A stretch of 64,000 nt of DNA from an uncultured Hyphomicrobiales bacterium (GTDB lineage: Bacteria > Pseudomonadota > Alphaproteobacteria > Rhizobiales > Beijerinckiaceae): contig CAIZEI010000091.1 in NCBI GenBank assembly GCA_903931945.1, positions 1-64,000 on the forward strand, given 5' to 3'. Below, one piece after another: positions 7,767 through 17,069 of this stretch; positions within the stretch are counted from its first letter, which is position 1, and every line of letters begins with the position of its first letter. Both the position numbers and the translations under genes were made by a program. The notes below the pieces were generated by a model. That model searched no databases and was not told the DNA's origin. It was given only the letters and a program-made list of their open reading frames with translations.

Positions 7767-9713
7767 TCAACGTCCCTGGGTGACGACATCGACAAGGCAC
7801 GGCTCGCCTTTTTTGACAATTTCGACGGCTTTTTTCAGAATCGGCCCCAACTCCCTGGGGTCTGTAATCGGTCCAAAAGACGCGACGCCAAGGCCTTTGG
7901 CCATCGTTGCATAGTCGATGAATGGGTCGCGCAAAGTGACGCCAATATGGGTTCGGTCGATACCGCGCTGCCGGCGGTTCGCGATACGCTGAATACCCAT
8001 GATCTCCTGATGATAGGCGCGGTTGTTGTGCATCACGTAGAGGATTGGCAACTTGCTGTTCGCAGCCGTCCACAGGACGCCGGGCGAATACATCATGTCG
8101 CCATCCGGATTGATGGAAACCGTGATACGGCCATGTTTCTTGTTGGCTGCGGCAGCGCCCGCGGATGCGGGGGCGCAATAGCCAATGCCAGAACCGCCTG
8201 CGGCGCCGGTGTTGTGGTAGTGCTTGCTCATGTCCCACAGTCGCTGTGGCCATGCGCTCAGAAAGTTGCCGGTGGTCGAGGCGAGCGACCAGTCTTCACT
8301 CCGGATGGCTTCATAAATTTCTGCGCATAGACGCCCCGTCGCGACCGGACTTGCGTCCCAGGCGTAGAGCGCATCGGCCCGCGCCGCAGTCAAAGCTTTG
8401 GCGTGGTCGGAGGCAATCTTTTCGCCGCGCGCTTCAAATTTGGCTTTCATCCCGGGGTCGATCAGTTTGCGCAACGCCTCTGTCAGATACGGGAGCGAGG
8501 CTTCCGAATCCGCCGGAATTGCAAGATCGACCGGCTGGTAACGCATGAAGTCCTGATAATTCGCGTGGTTGAAAAGATCCGCCGAACTGATGCTGATCAA
8601 TTTAGCGTCTTTTTTGATTCGGGAATCCGACCAGCTTTCGATATTGTCGTGAAAACTGTGCGTGGCGTTATAAAAGTCGAGCAGTTCAAGACCCAGTATC
8701 ACGTCCGCCTGCGCGACCAGGCCACGCGAGCGCTCGCTCATGTTGTACTTGTGACGGGTTGGAAAATTCATTCGGCTTCCCATGTCGCAGACAGGAACAT
8801 GGAGCGTTTCAGCAAGCTCGACGAGCCGGTCAATGCCAGCCTGCGTGCGCGTGTTGCGATCCGCAACAATGACCGGGTTTTCGGCATTCACGAGTAGTTT
8901 GGCGACTTCCGCCAAAGCATTCTGGTCTCCTGAAACAGGCGCAATGCGTGACAGTTTTGGTATTTCGAGCTTCGGGTTTTCCGGAACCGGTCCATCCTGC
9001 ATTTCGCTGTCGATAATAATCAACGTGGGCGCCATAGGCGGCGTCATGCCGATCTTGTAGGCCCGCACAGCGGATTCGCCGAAATGGGTCAGGGACGCCG
9101 GACTGTCGTCCCATTTGATAAAGTCCCGAACCAGCGCGCCAGCGTCCTGAACCGAATGCGCCCAGACAGCGTTGCTGCCCCGCTTGGGGGCGTCGACCGT
9201 ATTGCCCGCCATGATGTAAACCGGCACGCGGTCGCACCAGGCGTTGTAGATCGCCATCGAGGCGTGTTGCAGACCGACTGTGCCGTGCGCGAGCACGAGC
9301 ATCGGTTTGCCCTCGATCTTGGCGTAGCCGTGCGCCATGGCTACCGAGGCTTCCTCATGTGTGCATGTGTGCCAGTCAAGCGTAGAATAGTTGATCAGCG
9401 ATTCATGCAATCCGCGAAAGCTCGTGCCAGGATTGGCGGCGATCTGCGTGATGCCGAGGCTTTGAATGACATCGACCATGTAGTCGGAGCCTGCCGTTCC
9501 CTGCAGGATCGGCATTTCAGGCGGCGTCCCGGATTCCATACGGGGATTGGGCGCAGGCGTGACCGGACCGATGGGCCTCGGCGGCCCGTCAGGTTGGCCG
9601 GGCGTTTGAGCCTCAGCGGCCAAAGGCGCGCCAATAACAGCTGCGCCCGCAACGCCAGCCCCACGCAACAATCCACGGCGACTGAGTGCAGGATCCTTTT
9701 TGCCACGCGACAT
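7767..9713 (-). CDS. Tat-exported thiamine-diphosphate-dependent enzyme
   Basis: ThDP enzyme of the acetolactate synthase/benzoylformate decarboxylase superfamily, 648 residues, normally cytosolic. Here residues 1-35 form a twin-arginine signal: SRRGLLRGAG, then a hydrophobic Ala/Val stretch and an AEAQ cleavage region. The ThDP activating Glu is about residue 120 in THEEASVAMAHGYAK. The C-terminal ThDP/Mg motif runs from DGDMMYSP to MHNN with the usual spacing. The start is the ATG preceded by GGGGAGG. It likely folds with cofactor before export. The reaction is unknown: 2-keto acid decarboxylation to an aldehyde is the natural guess, and the neighbouring cytochrome and quinoprotein would oxidise the product. 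Confidence 0.88.
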   Translation of the reverse strand: MSRGKKDPALSRRGLLRGAGVAGAAVIGAPLAAEAQTPGQPDGPPRPIGPVTPAPNPRMESGTPPEMPILQGTAGSDYMVDVIQSLGITQIAANPGTSFRGLHESLINYSTLDWHTCTHEEASVAMAHGYAKIEGKPMLVLAHGTVGLQHASMAIYNAWCDRVPVYIMAGNTVDAPKRGSNAVWAHSVQDAGALVRDFIKWDDSPASLTHFGESAVRAYKIGMTPPMAPTLIIIDSEMQDGPVPENPKLEIPKLSRIAPVSGDQNALAEVAKLLVNAENPVIVADRNTRTQAGIDRLVELAETLHVPVCDMGSRMNFPTRHKYNMSERSRGLVAQADVILGLELLDFYNATHSFHDNIESWSDSRIKKDAKLISISSADLFNHANYQDFMRYQPVDLAIPADSEASLPYLTEALRKLIDPGMKAKFEARGEKIASDHAKALTAARADALYAWDASPVATGRLCAEIYEAIRSEDWSLASTTGNFLSAWPQRLWDMSKHYHNTGAAGGSGIGYCAPASAGAAAANKKHGRITVSINPDGDMMYSPGVLWTAANSKLPILYVMHNNRAYHQEIMGIQRIANRRQRGIDRTHIGVTLRDPFIDYATMAKGLGVASFGPITDPRELGPILKKAVEIVKKGEPCLVDVVTQGR

Positions 9714-9794
9714 GGCGCCCTCCCCGGTAATAATCTGGCTTATCCTGTCCCGCGCATTCAGCACGGCGACAGAAGTTTTTTGAATAGGAGCATT

Positions 9795-10748
9795 TTAACG
9801 CCTGTCAGGCAAGCCTGACGCCGGGCCGACGACGCCAGGCGCAAGACAGGTCTGCACGGGCGCGCAATCCAGGCGGATGAACGCCTCGATCTCCTGCTCG
9901 ATCGGATCGCCCGCGCCGAAGCCGATGCGAAAACATGAGGTATAATGGTTCTGTCCGCTTTGGCGCACAAATCGTGGCAAGCGCCCGTCGCGCTCGAACA
10001 ATGCATTGACCAGCGTCAGCGCCTGGTCCTGAAAATCATGGGTTTCGATTTCACCCACAGTCACCATGACCGGCAATTTCGAACGGCGCAGGCCCGGCAA
10101 GGGAGAATGCGCGATGTAGTTCTCGCCAAAATAGTTTCGCGCATTGCCAGGGTTTTTCATGCGCGCGAAATCGTAGTAGCCCGAGCCCACGATAGCGCCC
10201 ACAACGCCGCGCGTATCCTCTCCCATCCGGGCGACCAGATCGGCGACAAGAACCGCGCCCGCAGAATGGCCCATGATAACGATGCGTTTGGCGTCGCCGC
10301 CATAGGCCGCCGCGTTCTGTCGCACCCAATCCAGCGCGGCGCAAACATCGTCCTGCGCGGCGGGCGCGGGGTCGGTCGTCGCCAAACGATAGGTTGTATT
10401 GACGCCGAGAAAGCCGCGCCGCGCGGCCCAGACTCCGATGTTATGGAAATAAGGAAGACCAGGCGACTTCTTGTCGCCGCGCACAAATCCGCCGCCATGA
10501 ACGTAAAAAAGCACCGGTCGCAGCGCGACACTATCGTCGGGCTCGAATATATCAAGGCGGTGGCGCGCAGCGGGCCCATAGGCCATATCTTCATGCAATC
10601 GGACGCCCGCATAGGGCGCGGACTCATGCAGATTGGCATAAAGCCGCTGCGATTTTGTTAGCAACTCCCGCGTCAATTCGCGGCCCAGCGGCGGCACGGA
10701 TGCGCGCAAATGCGCTTCAATCGATCGCCTCCCTTCCAAGGAAACCAT
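9795..10748 (-). CDS. Alpha/beta hydrolase, HSL-type carboxylesterase
   Basis: Cytosolic esterase-fold protein of 317 residues. The oxyanion-hole motif HGGG is at residues 84-87 and the nucleophile elbow GHSAG at 160-164 (Ser162). A His in SGQNHYTS near residue 275 is the likely triad base. This is the hormone-sensitive-lipase/arylformamidase-like branch, acting on esters or amides of small acids. AAAGG precedes the ATG; a longer frame running into the MFS gene is a shadow. It sits 11 nt after the MFS stop in the same array, so it probably hydrolyses an imported ester or a lactone/amide intermediate. Confidence 0.88.
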   Translation of the reverse strand: MVSLEGRRSIEAHLRASVPPLGRELTRELLTKSQRLYANLHESAPYAGVRLHEDMAYGPAARHRLDIFEPDDSVALRPVLFYVHGGGFVRGDKKSPGLPYFHNIGVWAARRGFLGVNTTYRLATTDPAPAAQDDVCAALDWVRQNAAAYGGDAKRIVIMGHSAGAVLVADLVARMGEDTRGVVGAIVGSGYYDFARMKNPGNARNYFGENYIAHSPLPGLRRSKLPVMVTVGEIETHDFQDQALTLVNALFERDGRLPRFVRQSGQNHYTSCFRIGFGAGDPIEQEIEAFIRLDCAPVQTCLAPGVVGPASGLPDRR

Positions 10749-10759
10749 GCTTCGACCTT

Positions 10760-12127
10760 TCACTCGGCAGGTTGCGACCTGGCGCCGGAAACCGACGCCT
10801 CGCGGCTGACATTCAGGGCGCGCAGGACAAACGTCAAAGCAGCGCAGAGGAAAGCCGAACAGGTCACATAAAGAAAGATCGCCGCCACGCTGAATTTGGC
10901 GGCGATCAGCGCCCCGCCGAGCATGATGCCGAACAGCGAGCCAATACGCCCGGCGCCAAGCGTCCAGCCGATGCCGGTGGAGCGCATATGGGTCGGAAAG
11001 TAGGTTCCTGTCAGCGCATTGATTCCAGGCGTACCGCCCATGGATAAAAATACGCCGTTGAAAACCATCAGCGACAGCAAAGCCCAGACCGGAACCGACG
11101 CGCTGATAAAGGTGAGAGTCAGGATGCAGACGCCACTGATCAAAAACGCTGTCAGCAATACATAAAATCGGTCGAAACGATCCATCAGTCGACCGACGGT
11201 CAGCGCGCCAGCAACCGCGCCGACCTGATACATCGTCAGCGCCAGGATCGATTGACCTTCGGGCAGGCCACCCTGATTGAAGGCAATCGGCAACCAGCTT
11301 GTCAGCAGGAACGTGACGGCAAGCCCCAAAAACGAAATCGCCCAAAGAACCGACGTTCCGGGGGCTCGTCCATTGCGAAACAGTTCCGCAACGGGCTGTC
11401 CTGACGAGCGCTCTTCGGAGGTCGTAAAGGTTGCGACATCAGATATCGTCGCTTCGGGCGCCACCTGCCGAAGCAAATCGGCGACGCGCACGCCGTTCCT
11501 TTCGCGCAATACGAGAAACCGCAGCGATTCCGGCAACAGGAACATCAGCGCGAGCGCGAGAATAACAGGCACGACGCCGCCAACCATGAACGCTGCCTGC
11601 CAGCCGCCAAGACGCAGCAGCCAGGCTGTTGCGAATCCCGCGGCTGCTGCGCCAATCGAAAACCCGACCCACACGCTCGACGTGATAAAGGCCTTCCGCG
11701 ACCTGGGATAAAATTCGACGCCGAGCGCAACTGTGTTGGGCATGGCGCCACCGAGGCCAAGACCTGTCAGAAAGCGTAAAACAATCAGACTCTCCACCGA
11801 CCATGCCCAAGCGGTCGCGAATGACAGCACGCCGAAGGCCAGCGTTGAGGTTACGACGAATGTCTTGCGGCCGAAGCGGTCAGCGAGCGGGCCGCAAACG
11901 AGGCCGCCAATCATCAATCCAACCAGCGCAACCAGAAATACGGGTCGCAGGTCCGCAGGCTGGACATTCATCGCCTTCACGAGCGCAGGGCCAAGATAGC
12001 CGATCACCTGTGTGTCATAGCCATCCATAAACAGAACAGCCATACAAAGGAACAGAATGCGGGTCTGAAAGGCGCCAACTTTGCGCTGATCGATAAAAGC
12101 GGCGACGTCTATTGCGGCATCAGCCAT
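10760..12127 (-). CDS. MFS transporter, aromatic acid:H+ symporter family
   Basis: Twelve-helix major facilitator of 455 residues. The MDGYDTQVIGYLGPAL motif in helix 1 is diagnostic of the AAHS family (PcaK, BenK), whose Asp residues couple proton and aromatic carboxylate uptake. The loop-2 motif GPLADRFGRKTF is also present, and LMDRFDRFYV in the second half is its counterpart. GGGGGG precedes the ATG. Its place among hydrolase, decarboxylase-like and M24-fold genes suggests it imports the growth substrate of this array, likely an aromatic or heteroaromatic carboxylate; the exact solute is not predictable. Confidence 0.92.
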   Translation of the reverse strand: MADAAIDVAAFIDQRKVGAFQTRILFLCMAVLFMDGYDTQVIGYLGPALVKAMNVQPADLRPVFLVALVGLMIGGLVCGPLADRFGRKTFVVTSTLAFGVLSFATAWAWSVESLIVLRFLTGLGLGGAMPNTVALGVEFYPRSRKAFITSSVWVGFSIGAAAAGFATAWLLRLGGWQAAFMVGGVVPVILALALMFLLPESLRFLVLRERNGVRVADLLRQVAPEATISDVATFTTSEERSSGQPVAELFRNGRAPGTSVLWAISFLGLAVTFLLTSWLPIAFNQGGLPEGQSILALTMYQVGAVAGALTVGRLMDRFDRFYVLLTAFLISGVCILTLTFISASVPVWALLSLMVFNGVFLSMGGTPGINALTGTYFPTHMRSTGIGWTLGAGRIGSLFGIMLGGALIAAKFSVAAIFLYVTCSAFLCAALTFVLRALNVSREASVSGARSQPAE

Positions 12128-12211
12128 ATCGCACCCCCCGACCGGTCGCTTGTTGCAACCGTTCTATCGAGGATATCACCGCCTGCGCAGCGGTCAAATA
12201 GAGTTCGCTGT

Positions 12212-13264
12212 TCAAGCCGTCTGCAAAAGACGCGCGCCCTTTGGATCTATCGCCAGGATCGCAGTCCAGGCGATGTGACCTGACGATCCGCTCTTGAGCG
12301 ACAGCCGCGCGCAGACAACGTCTCCCGCCCGCAACGGCGCATTGCGCTGTGGCGCTTCCTCAAGCGATAGCCCGATCCCCTGCCAGCTCAATGACCATCG
12401 CGCCGATTGTTCCGCTGTCAGCGACAAATCGATCGTCGTAGCCAATGCATGCAAGATGGCTTTTGCTTCGCGCGCAGGGATCGTCTTGTCATCTCCGAGC
12501 ACGGTTTCCGCACTGGCCCAATAGCCCCTGACACGCGCAGCAACGGCGACAGGAACAGAACCCATAATGACCGGATCGAAATCGTCAAGCGGGCGCGGCG
12601 CGCCGCCTGCACGATCTGCAGTAAGAACCCGCACATCCTGCGCGCCCGCGGCATAGGCGGCGCGCTCCGCAGCGATGATCGCGTGACGGCGACCACGTGG
12701 AAGACTCTGCTCCAACGCCGCCAGCGCGGCCTCAACAGATCTGCCCGCTTGCACGATCAATGCAATCTCACAAGCCGACTTCCTCCTCCGCAGATCGTCC
12801 ACGACGGAGGTCATGTCAGACAGCGTCTCGCCAGCGCCGCGCAAAACCGCGACATAAGCAGCTTGCGCCATCGCTTGCCCCTCGTAGAGGCCCGTCTTCA
12901 GGCCGCCGTGGCCTTCGATCCATTTTCGTATATCGTCAGCCAGATCGCGCTGAACCGTCATGTCAGCGATCCAGCTGAGCCTCAGCGCCGAAGGTTTCAT
13001 TCCCGGGCTGCCCGAAACAATCAGACCGGGCTCGCCCTCCAGGGGGATCAGCGCATAGGCTGCGCCAAGCTTCGGTGTGAACCCGCTAACCCAACTCAGC
13101 GCGCCGTGATCGAACCCGTCGCCGTGAACGATCAACAGGCCGAGACCGGCTATCCGCATGGCGGCCCGCGTGATCTCGAGGCGGCGCTCAAACTCAGCGC
13201 GCGGCAGGATTTCCGGCGCCCAGTCAAAGGGTCCCGTCGGCAGCGAAATATTCATCGCTTTCAT
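12212..13264 (-). CDS. Creatinase/M24-fold protein, catalytic residues lost
   Basis: Protein of 350 residues with the N-terminal creatinase-like domain and a C-terminal part that resembles a worn-down pita-bread fold. The metal and substrate motifs of M24 peptidases (paired Asp, HGxG, paired Glu) cannot be found in the C-terminal half, so it is unlikely to be a peptidase by itself. Its ATG overlaps the stop of the upstream M24-like gene as ATGA, which suggests equal expression and perhaps a heteromer. An earlier start of 32 codons would lie inside that gene and is rejected. The role is unknown; subunit or ligand-binding partner are possibilities. Confidence 0.75.
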   Translation of the reverse strand: MKAMNISLPTGPFDWAPEILPRAEFERRLEITRAAMRIAGLGLLIVHGDGFDHGALSWVSGFTPKLGAAYALIPLEGEPGLIVSGSPGMKPSALRLSWIADMTVQRDLADDIRKWIEGHGGLKTGLYEGQAMAQAAYVAVLRGAGETLSDMTSVVDDLRRRKSACEIALIVQAGRSVEAALAALEQSLPRGRRHAIIAAERAAYAAGAQDVRVLTADRAGGAPRPLDDFDPVIMGSVPVAVAARVRGYWASAETVLGDDKTIPAREAKAILHALATTIDLSLTAEQSARWSLSWQGIGLSLEEAPQRNAPLRAGDVVCARLSLKSGSSGHIAWTAILAIDPKGARLLQTA

Positions 13265-14376
13265 AGCCGGGCTCCTGCCGCGCCAGCAACCAGCAGCCGC
13301 GATGTGTTTTGCGGCAGAATCTCGTGCCCGTTGTCGGTGATCAGGATGGTTTCGCCGCACATCATATATCCAGTTTCCGGAAGAAACTGGTTTGGATGCA
13401 CGATGAACACCATGCCCGGCTCAAGAACGGTTCGATTATCGACGGCGACATCGCCTGGCGCCATCGAGCCGCCGCCGAAGCCATGACCCCTGCGGCGAAT
13501 GAACGGCGGACGCGAATATTGCGCATAGCCTTCGTTCGAGAGATCGTCGTCGATCCTGGCGCAGACATCGCCAACTGTCGCGCCGGGTTTCGCCGCCGCG
13601 ATGCCAGCCAACATGGCTTTGACAAGCAACGGATATTTTTCAACAACACATTGCGACGGCGCCCCGATGCTGACCGTCCTGCAAATCTGCGTGAATTGCC
13701 CTTCAACGCAGGGCGACAATTCGCAAAGCAGGAGATCGCCAGTCTCAATCGGTCGCTCGCTCGATGGCATGACTGCATCGGCGCGTGGACCTGAATTCAG
13801 CATCAGGAATGAATCGTTGGCGCCAAGCTCTTTCATGTACAGGTTGACTTCAATAGCGACGTCGCATTCGCGCCGTCCCGGCCGCGCAATTTCGAGCAAA
13901 CGGTCCATGCCAAGTTCTGCAATGCGCGTTCCCCGTCTGACGTGATCAATCTCCGCATCTGTCTTGCGAGCGCTCACCGCATAGAATGCTTGGTCAAAAG
14001 CAGGAAGTTCGCCGAGGCGCTGACGCAACGCGCCGGCAAGACGCCTCGGCAGTGTTGCAAAACCGACCGAGCCGGCGTTGCGGGGATCAAAATCAATGTC
14101 CTGGAGGTCGTCCAGACATGTGACGCCGTCGATGTTGGAACGTGGATAATGCCCGGCGTCATGTTCCAGACCAAACCCGTATATCCGGCCCTCTGAATTA
14201 AGCACAGCCAGCGCAGGGCCGATCGCGCGAAAGCCCGTGAGATGTTGCACGGGATTGAAACGGTCGATCTGATGATGGCCGTTTGAAGCCAGCAGCAATC
14301 GCTGAACGCCCACCGCGCGCATGGCTGCGGCAATGGCGGATTTGCGATCCTCGAGCGAGTGCGGCTTAAGGCTCAT
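13261..14376 (-). CDS. M24-family (creatinase/Xaa-Pro-type) hydrolase homologue
   Basis: Pita-bread-fold protein of 371 residues with an N-terminal creatinase domain (about 1-140). Of the five M24 metal ligands only His298 (RRRGHGFG) and Glu342 (CGETILIT) are kept. The first Asp position is Glu219, the second appears as Gln230 and the first Glu as His327 (IVHPNQ). Classic dinuclear peptidase activity is thus unlikely; creatinase and related metal-free enzymes are precedents for altered sites. Both ends overlap neighbours as ATGA, with the decarboxylase-like gene upstream and its degenerate partner downstream. A C-N hydrolase role on a small guanidino or N-acyl compound is inference. Confidence 0.83.
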   Translation of the reverse strand: MSLKPHSLEDRKSAIAAAMRAVGVQRLLLASNGHHQIDRFNPVQHLTGFRAIGPALAVLNSEGRIYGFGLEHDAGHYPRSNIDGVTCLDDLQDIDFDPRNAGSVGFATLPRRLAGALRQRLGELPAFDQAFYAVSARKTDAEIDHVRRGTRIAELGMDRLLEIARPGRRECDVAIEVNLYMKELGANDSFLMLNSGPRADAVMPSSERPIETGDLLLCELSPCVEGQFTQICRTVSIGAPSQCVVEKYPLLVKAMLAGIAAAKPGATVGDVCARIDDDLSNEGYAQYSRPPFIRRRGHGFGGGSMAPGDVAVDNRTVLEPGMVFIVHPNQFLPETGYMMCGETILITDNGHEILPQNTSRLLVAGAAGARL

Positions 14377-15323
14377 GGCGCGCAAAACAATTCATATACG
14401 GACCATATCCGGCTGATCAGTCCCTGCTGATGCGTGTAGCGTATCATGGTCTCAAGATTGCGGCGATTGGCTTCGCCCAATCCATAGGCCCAGGGATCCC
14501 TGCCAAGCAAGGCGTTCTGTTCTTCCAGGGCCCAGCTGAACCAGGCGAGCGGCACCACGCGGGGATTGGCGACACGCCTGTAGGCGATGGATTTGGCGGC
14601 TTCGAACGCTTTCATCAAACTCGCCGGAACCCAGGGATGCGCATCGACGATATCCCTCTTCACAACGGTCACATGCATGATCGGAAATATGCCGGTGCGC
14701 TTGAAATAGTCCTGCTCAGCGGTCTTGTAGTCAGGGAACAGCCTGACAATGCGAGGATCGCCCGCCAGAAACGGATCAGGAAATTCCGGCTGCATCAGCG
14801 CGTCGAGATCCCCGTTCATCAACATCTCGTTGAGGTTCTGGCCCTTCTCAATTCGGGTGAGCCTCAAATCAGGCGCCGGTGTAAAATCGATATCTTCGCC
14901 GCGCTCGGTAAACCAGTGAACGGAGCGATGCGGCAGGCCCCATTCCTCCTCGAGAATGCCCCTGATCCAGATATTGCCGGCCGGCTGAAAATTGGTTCCC
15001 CCAATGCGTGCGCCTTTCAAATCGGATGGCTTGACGAATCCACTCTTTGGATTGACGAAAACAAAGCCATGCCGAAAGCGCCGATGCGTATAGGACGGGA
15101 TTGCTGTCCACGCAAAACCACGATCTCTGGCCATCACATAGGCAGGCGCATTGAATTCACACACGTCATAAGCGCTTTCTTTCGCCATTGCCCAATGCCG
15201 GTCGCGCGCGCCAAATCGCGTGTCCGATACAAACTCGATCCCCTCCGCCTTGACCGCGCCGGATGTCAGGGCTCGGGTAATCTCGTAATCGCCGCATGCG
15301 AGCGTCAATTTCAGATCGGTCAT
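14373..15323 (-). CDS. 4,5-dihydroxyphthalate decarboxylase-like protein (Pht5-like)
   Basis: Protein of 316 residues with a periplasmic-binding-protein fold but no signal peptide. It begins LKLTLACGDYEITRAL, as in the 4,5-dihydroxyphthalate decarboxylase (Pht5) family, which turns 4,5-dihydroxyphthalate into protocatechuate. GARIGGTNFQPAGNIWIRGIL and the C-terminal DPWAYGLGEANRRNLET are family-typical. Many members are of unknown substrate, so it may act on another carboxylated ring. It begins 20 nt after the hyuB-like gene. A phthalate-type dioxygenase cluster exists about 35 kb away and would be a natural partner. A longer start inside the upstream gene is rejected. Confidence 0.82.
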   Translation of the reverse strand: MTDLKLTLACGDYEITRALTSGAVKAEGIEFVSDTRFGARDRHWAMAKESAYDVCEFNAPAYVMARDRGFAWTAIPSYTHRRFRHGFVFVNPKSGFVKPSDLKGARIGGTNFQPAGNIWIRGILEEEWGLPHRSVHWFTERGEDIDFTPAPDLRLTRIEKGQNLNEMLMNGDLDALMQPEFPDPFLAGDPRIVRLFPDYKTAEQDYFKRTGIFPIMHVTVVKRDIVDAHPWVPASLMKAFEAAKSIAYRRVANPRVVPLAWFSWALEEQNALLGRDPWAYGLGEANRRNLETMIRYTHQQGLISRIWSVYELFCAP

Positions 15324-15342
15324 ATCGGTCGCCTTAACGGGT

Positions 15343-17067
15343 TCACTTGCGCGCACGCAGTTGGCGTGTCGCTGCCTCGTCGATCGTAAAAAGAGCGGCG
15401 TCGATCGCCACGCCATATAGCTCGCGCGCAGTTCTGACGCTGACGCTGCCTTCTATAACATCCCTCTGAACTCTCTCAACCGGACGTTCGAATGGATCGC
15501 CATAGCCGCCGCCGCCGCCCGCTCGCACAATGACCCGTTCACCGGGCAGAACGGGCTGCTTGTCGAGCGCAACAGCCGAGACAGTGGTTCCATCGAGACG
15601 CTCCATCACAGCGTCCATCGGCATGGCGTCGCCGCCGCCATGCAGCCCCCAGGGCGCGAGTTTCGTGCGTTGCAAATGGGTGTCCATAAAAAATTCCTGC
15701 TCGCCCGCGACAACAATTTCCGCGCCAAGTCCACCGCGATACAGACCCGCGCCGCCGCTATCGATGCGCAATCTGTGCGCCTCGATCGTGAGCGGGTAAT
15801 AGGCCTCCTGAACTTCCACCGGCGCGTTATGCACACCCCCCTGACAGACAGACACAACGCCGCTGACGCCATCGCCATCGGGCTTTGCGCCAAATCCGCC
15901 ACCGAATATATTGAGACAGATAAAGGGGCGTTTGCGCCTCTCATCGCGCCCGTACATGGCGATTCCACTCATGTCGCCCTTATGCGCCGCAGGAATTCGG
16001 TCCGGCAAAACATCCGCCAGCGCTTTCAAAATGGTGTCGATGACCGTAGGCAAGGACGCTGACCAGAATGTCAGCGGCGCAGGCGCCACCGCGCTCAACA
16101 TCGTGCCGGAGGGAATGATAACCTTGAGCGGGCGCATCTCGCCTTCGTTCACAACTCCGTTCGGTTGCGTCACGCATTTGAAAGCAACGCGCGCTGCCGC
16201 AATAGCCCCCGATTCCCCCGAGTTGATCGGACCCTTGCGTTGTGCAGGCAGCCGCGAAAAATCCACCGTCATTTCATCGCCAGCGACAATCACCCTGACT
16301 TGGATCGGCAGCGTTTCATCCAGCGCCAGAAAATCATGATCCATATAGGAGGATGCTTCATAAACGCCATCGGGAATCGCCCGTACCGCGGCGCGCGCAA
16401 GCTTCTCGGACTGGTCCCAGATCGCGTGAATGCAAGCGCGCATCGTAATGGCACCATATCTTTTCCAAAGCTCGCCGAGACGGCGTTCGCCAAGACGACA
16501 GCCCGCAATCTGCGCGCGCAAATCGCCGAACGACGACTCCGGAAAGCGAATATTGTCGCGTATAAGACGCAGCAGGTCTTCATTGGGTTTGCCAGCCCGG
16601 TAAGCCTTGACCGCACAGATCTGCAAACCCTCGTCAAAAAGTTCGCGGCTTTGCGTCGAACCAAAACCGCGACTGCCGCCGCCTACATCGACCCAGTGCG
16701 CGCGCAGGGCTGGAAAGGCGATCAGTTCGCCCTCATGAAAGAACGGCGTGAACACAACGACATTGTTGAGGTGTTGTCCGCAGAGGCGAGGGTCGTTGCT
16801 GATCAGCACATCGCCAGGTTCAAAGCCGTCGCGGCCATGGATATCGATGGCGCCTTTCACCGCCGCGCCAAGATCGGCGAGAAAAATCGGCAGACCGCCG
16901 GTGTTTTGCGCGACGATATTGCCATCCGGATCGACAATGCCAACGCAATAGTCACGCACTTCGAAAATCATCATATTGTAGGCGGTGCGGCACAGCACAG
17001 TCGCCATTTCGTCGGCATGGGCGACAAGCGCGTTGCGGACAACTTCAAGGGTGATCGGATTGACCAT
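15343..17067 (-). CDS. Hydantoinase B/oxoprolinase-family subunit
   Basis: HyuB-type subunit of 574 residues. With HyuA-type proteins it forms ATP-dependent cyclic-amide hydrolases (N-methylhydantoinase, 5-oxoprolinase) or acetone/acetophenone-type carboxylases. Conserved blocks include NPITLEVVRNAL at the N terminus, SNDPRLCGQHLNNVVVFTP near 100, the NSGESGAIAAARVAFKC region and a C-terminal AGGGGGYGDPFER. The ATG is 2 nt beyond the hyuA-like stop, so expression is coupled. With the creatinase-fold pair downstream the context recalls creatinine/hydantoin catabolism, but the aromatic genes also allow a carboxylase of an aromatic ketone. The substrate remains open. Confidence 0.92.
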   Translation of the reverse strand: MVNPITLEVVRNALVAHADEMATVLCRTAYNMMIFEVRDYCVGIVDPDGNIVAQNTGGLPIFLADLGAAVKGAIDIHGRDGFEPGDVLISNDPRLCGQHLNNVVVFTPFFHEGELIAFPALRAHWVDVGGGSRGFGSTQSRELFDEGLQICAVKAYRAGKPNEDLLRLIRDNIRFPESSFGDLRAQIAGCRLGERRLGELWKRYGAITMRACIHAIWDQSEKLARAAVRAIPDGVYEASSYMDHDFLALDETLPIQVRVIVAGDEMTVDFSRLPAQRKGPINSGESGAIAAARVAFKCVTQPNGVVNEGEMRPLKVIIPSGTMLSAVAPAPLTFWSASLPTVIDTILKALADVLPDRIPAAHKGDMSGIAMYGRDERRKRPFICLNIFGGGFGAKPDGDGVSGVVSVCQGGVHNAPVEVQEAYYPLTIEAHRLRIDSGGAGLYRGGLGAEIVVAGEQEFFMDTHLQRTKLAPWGLHGGGDAMPMDAVMERLDGTTVSAVALDKQPVLPGERVIVRAGGGGGYGDPFERPVERVQRDVIEGSVSVRTARELYGVAIDAALFTIDEAATRQLRARK

Positions 17068-17069
17068 AT

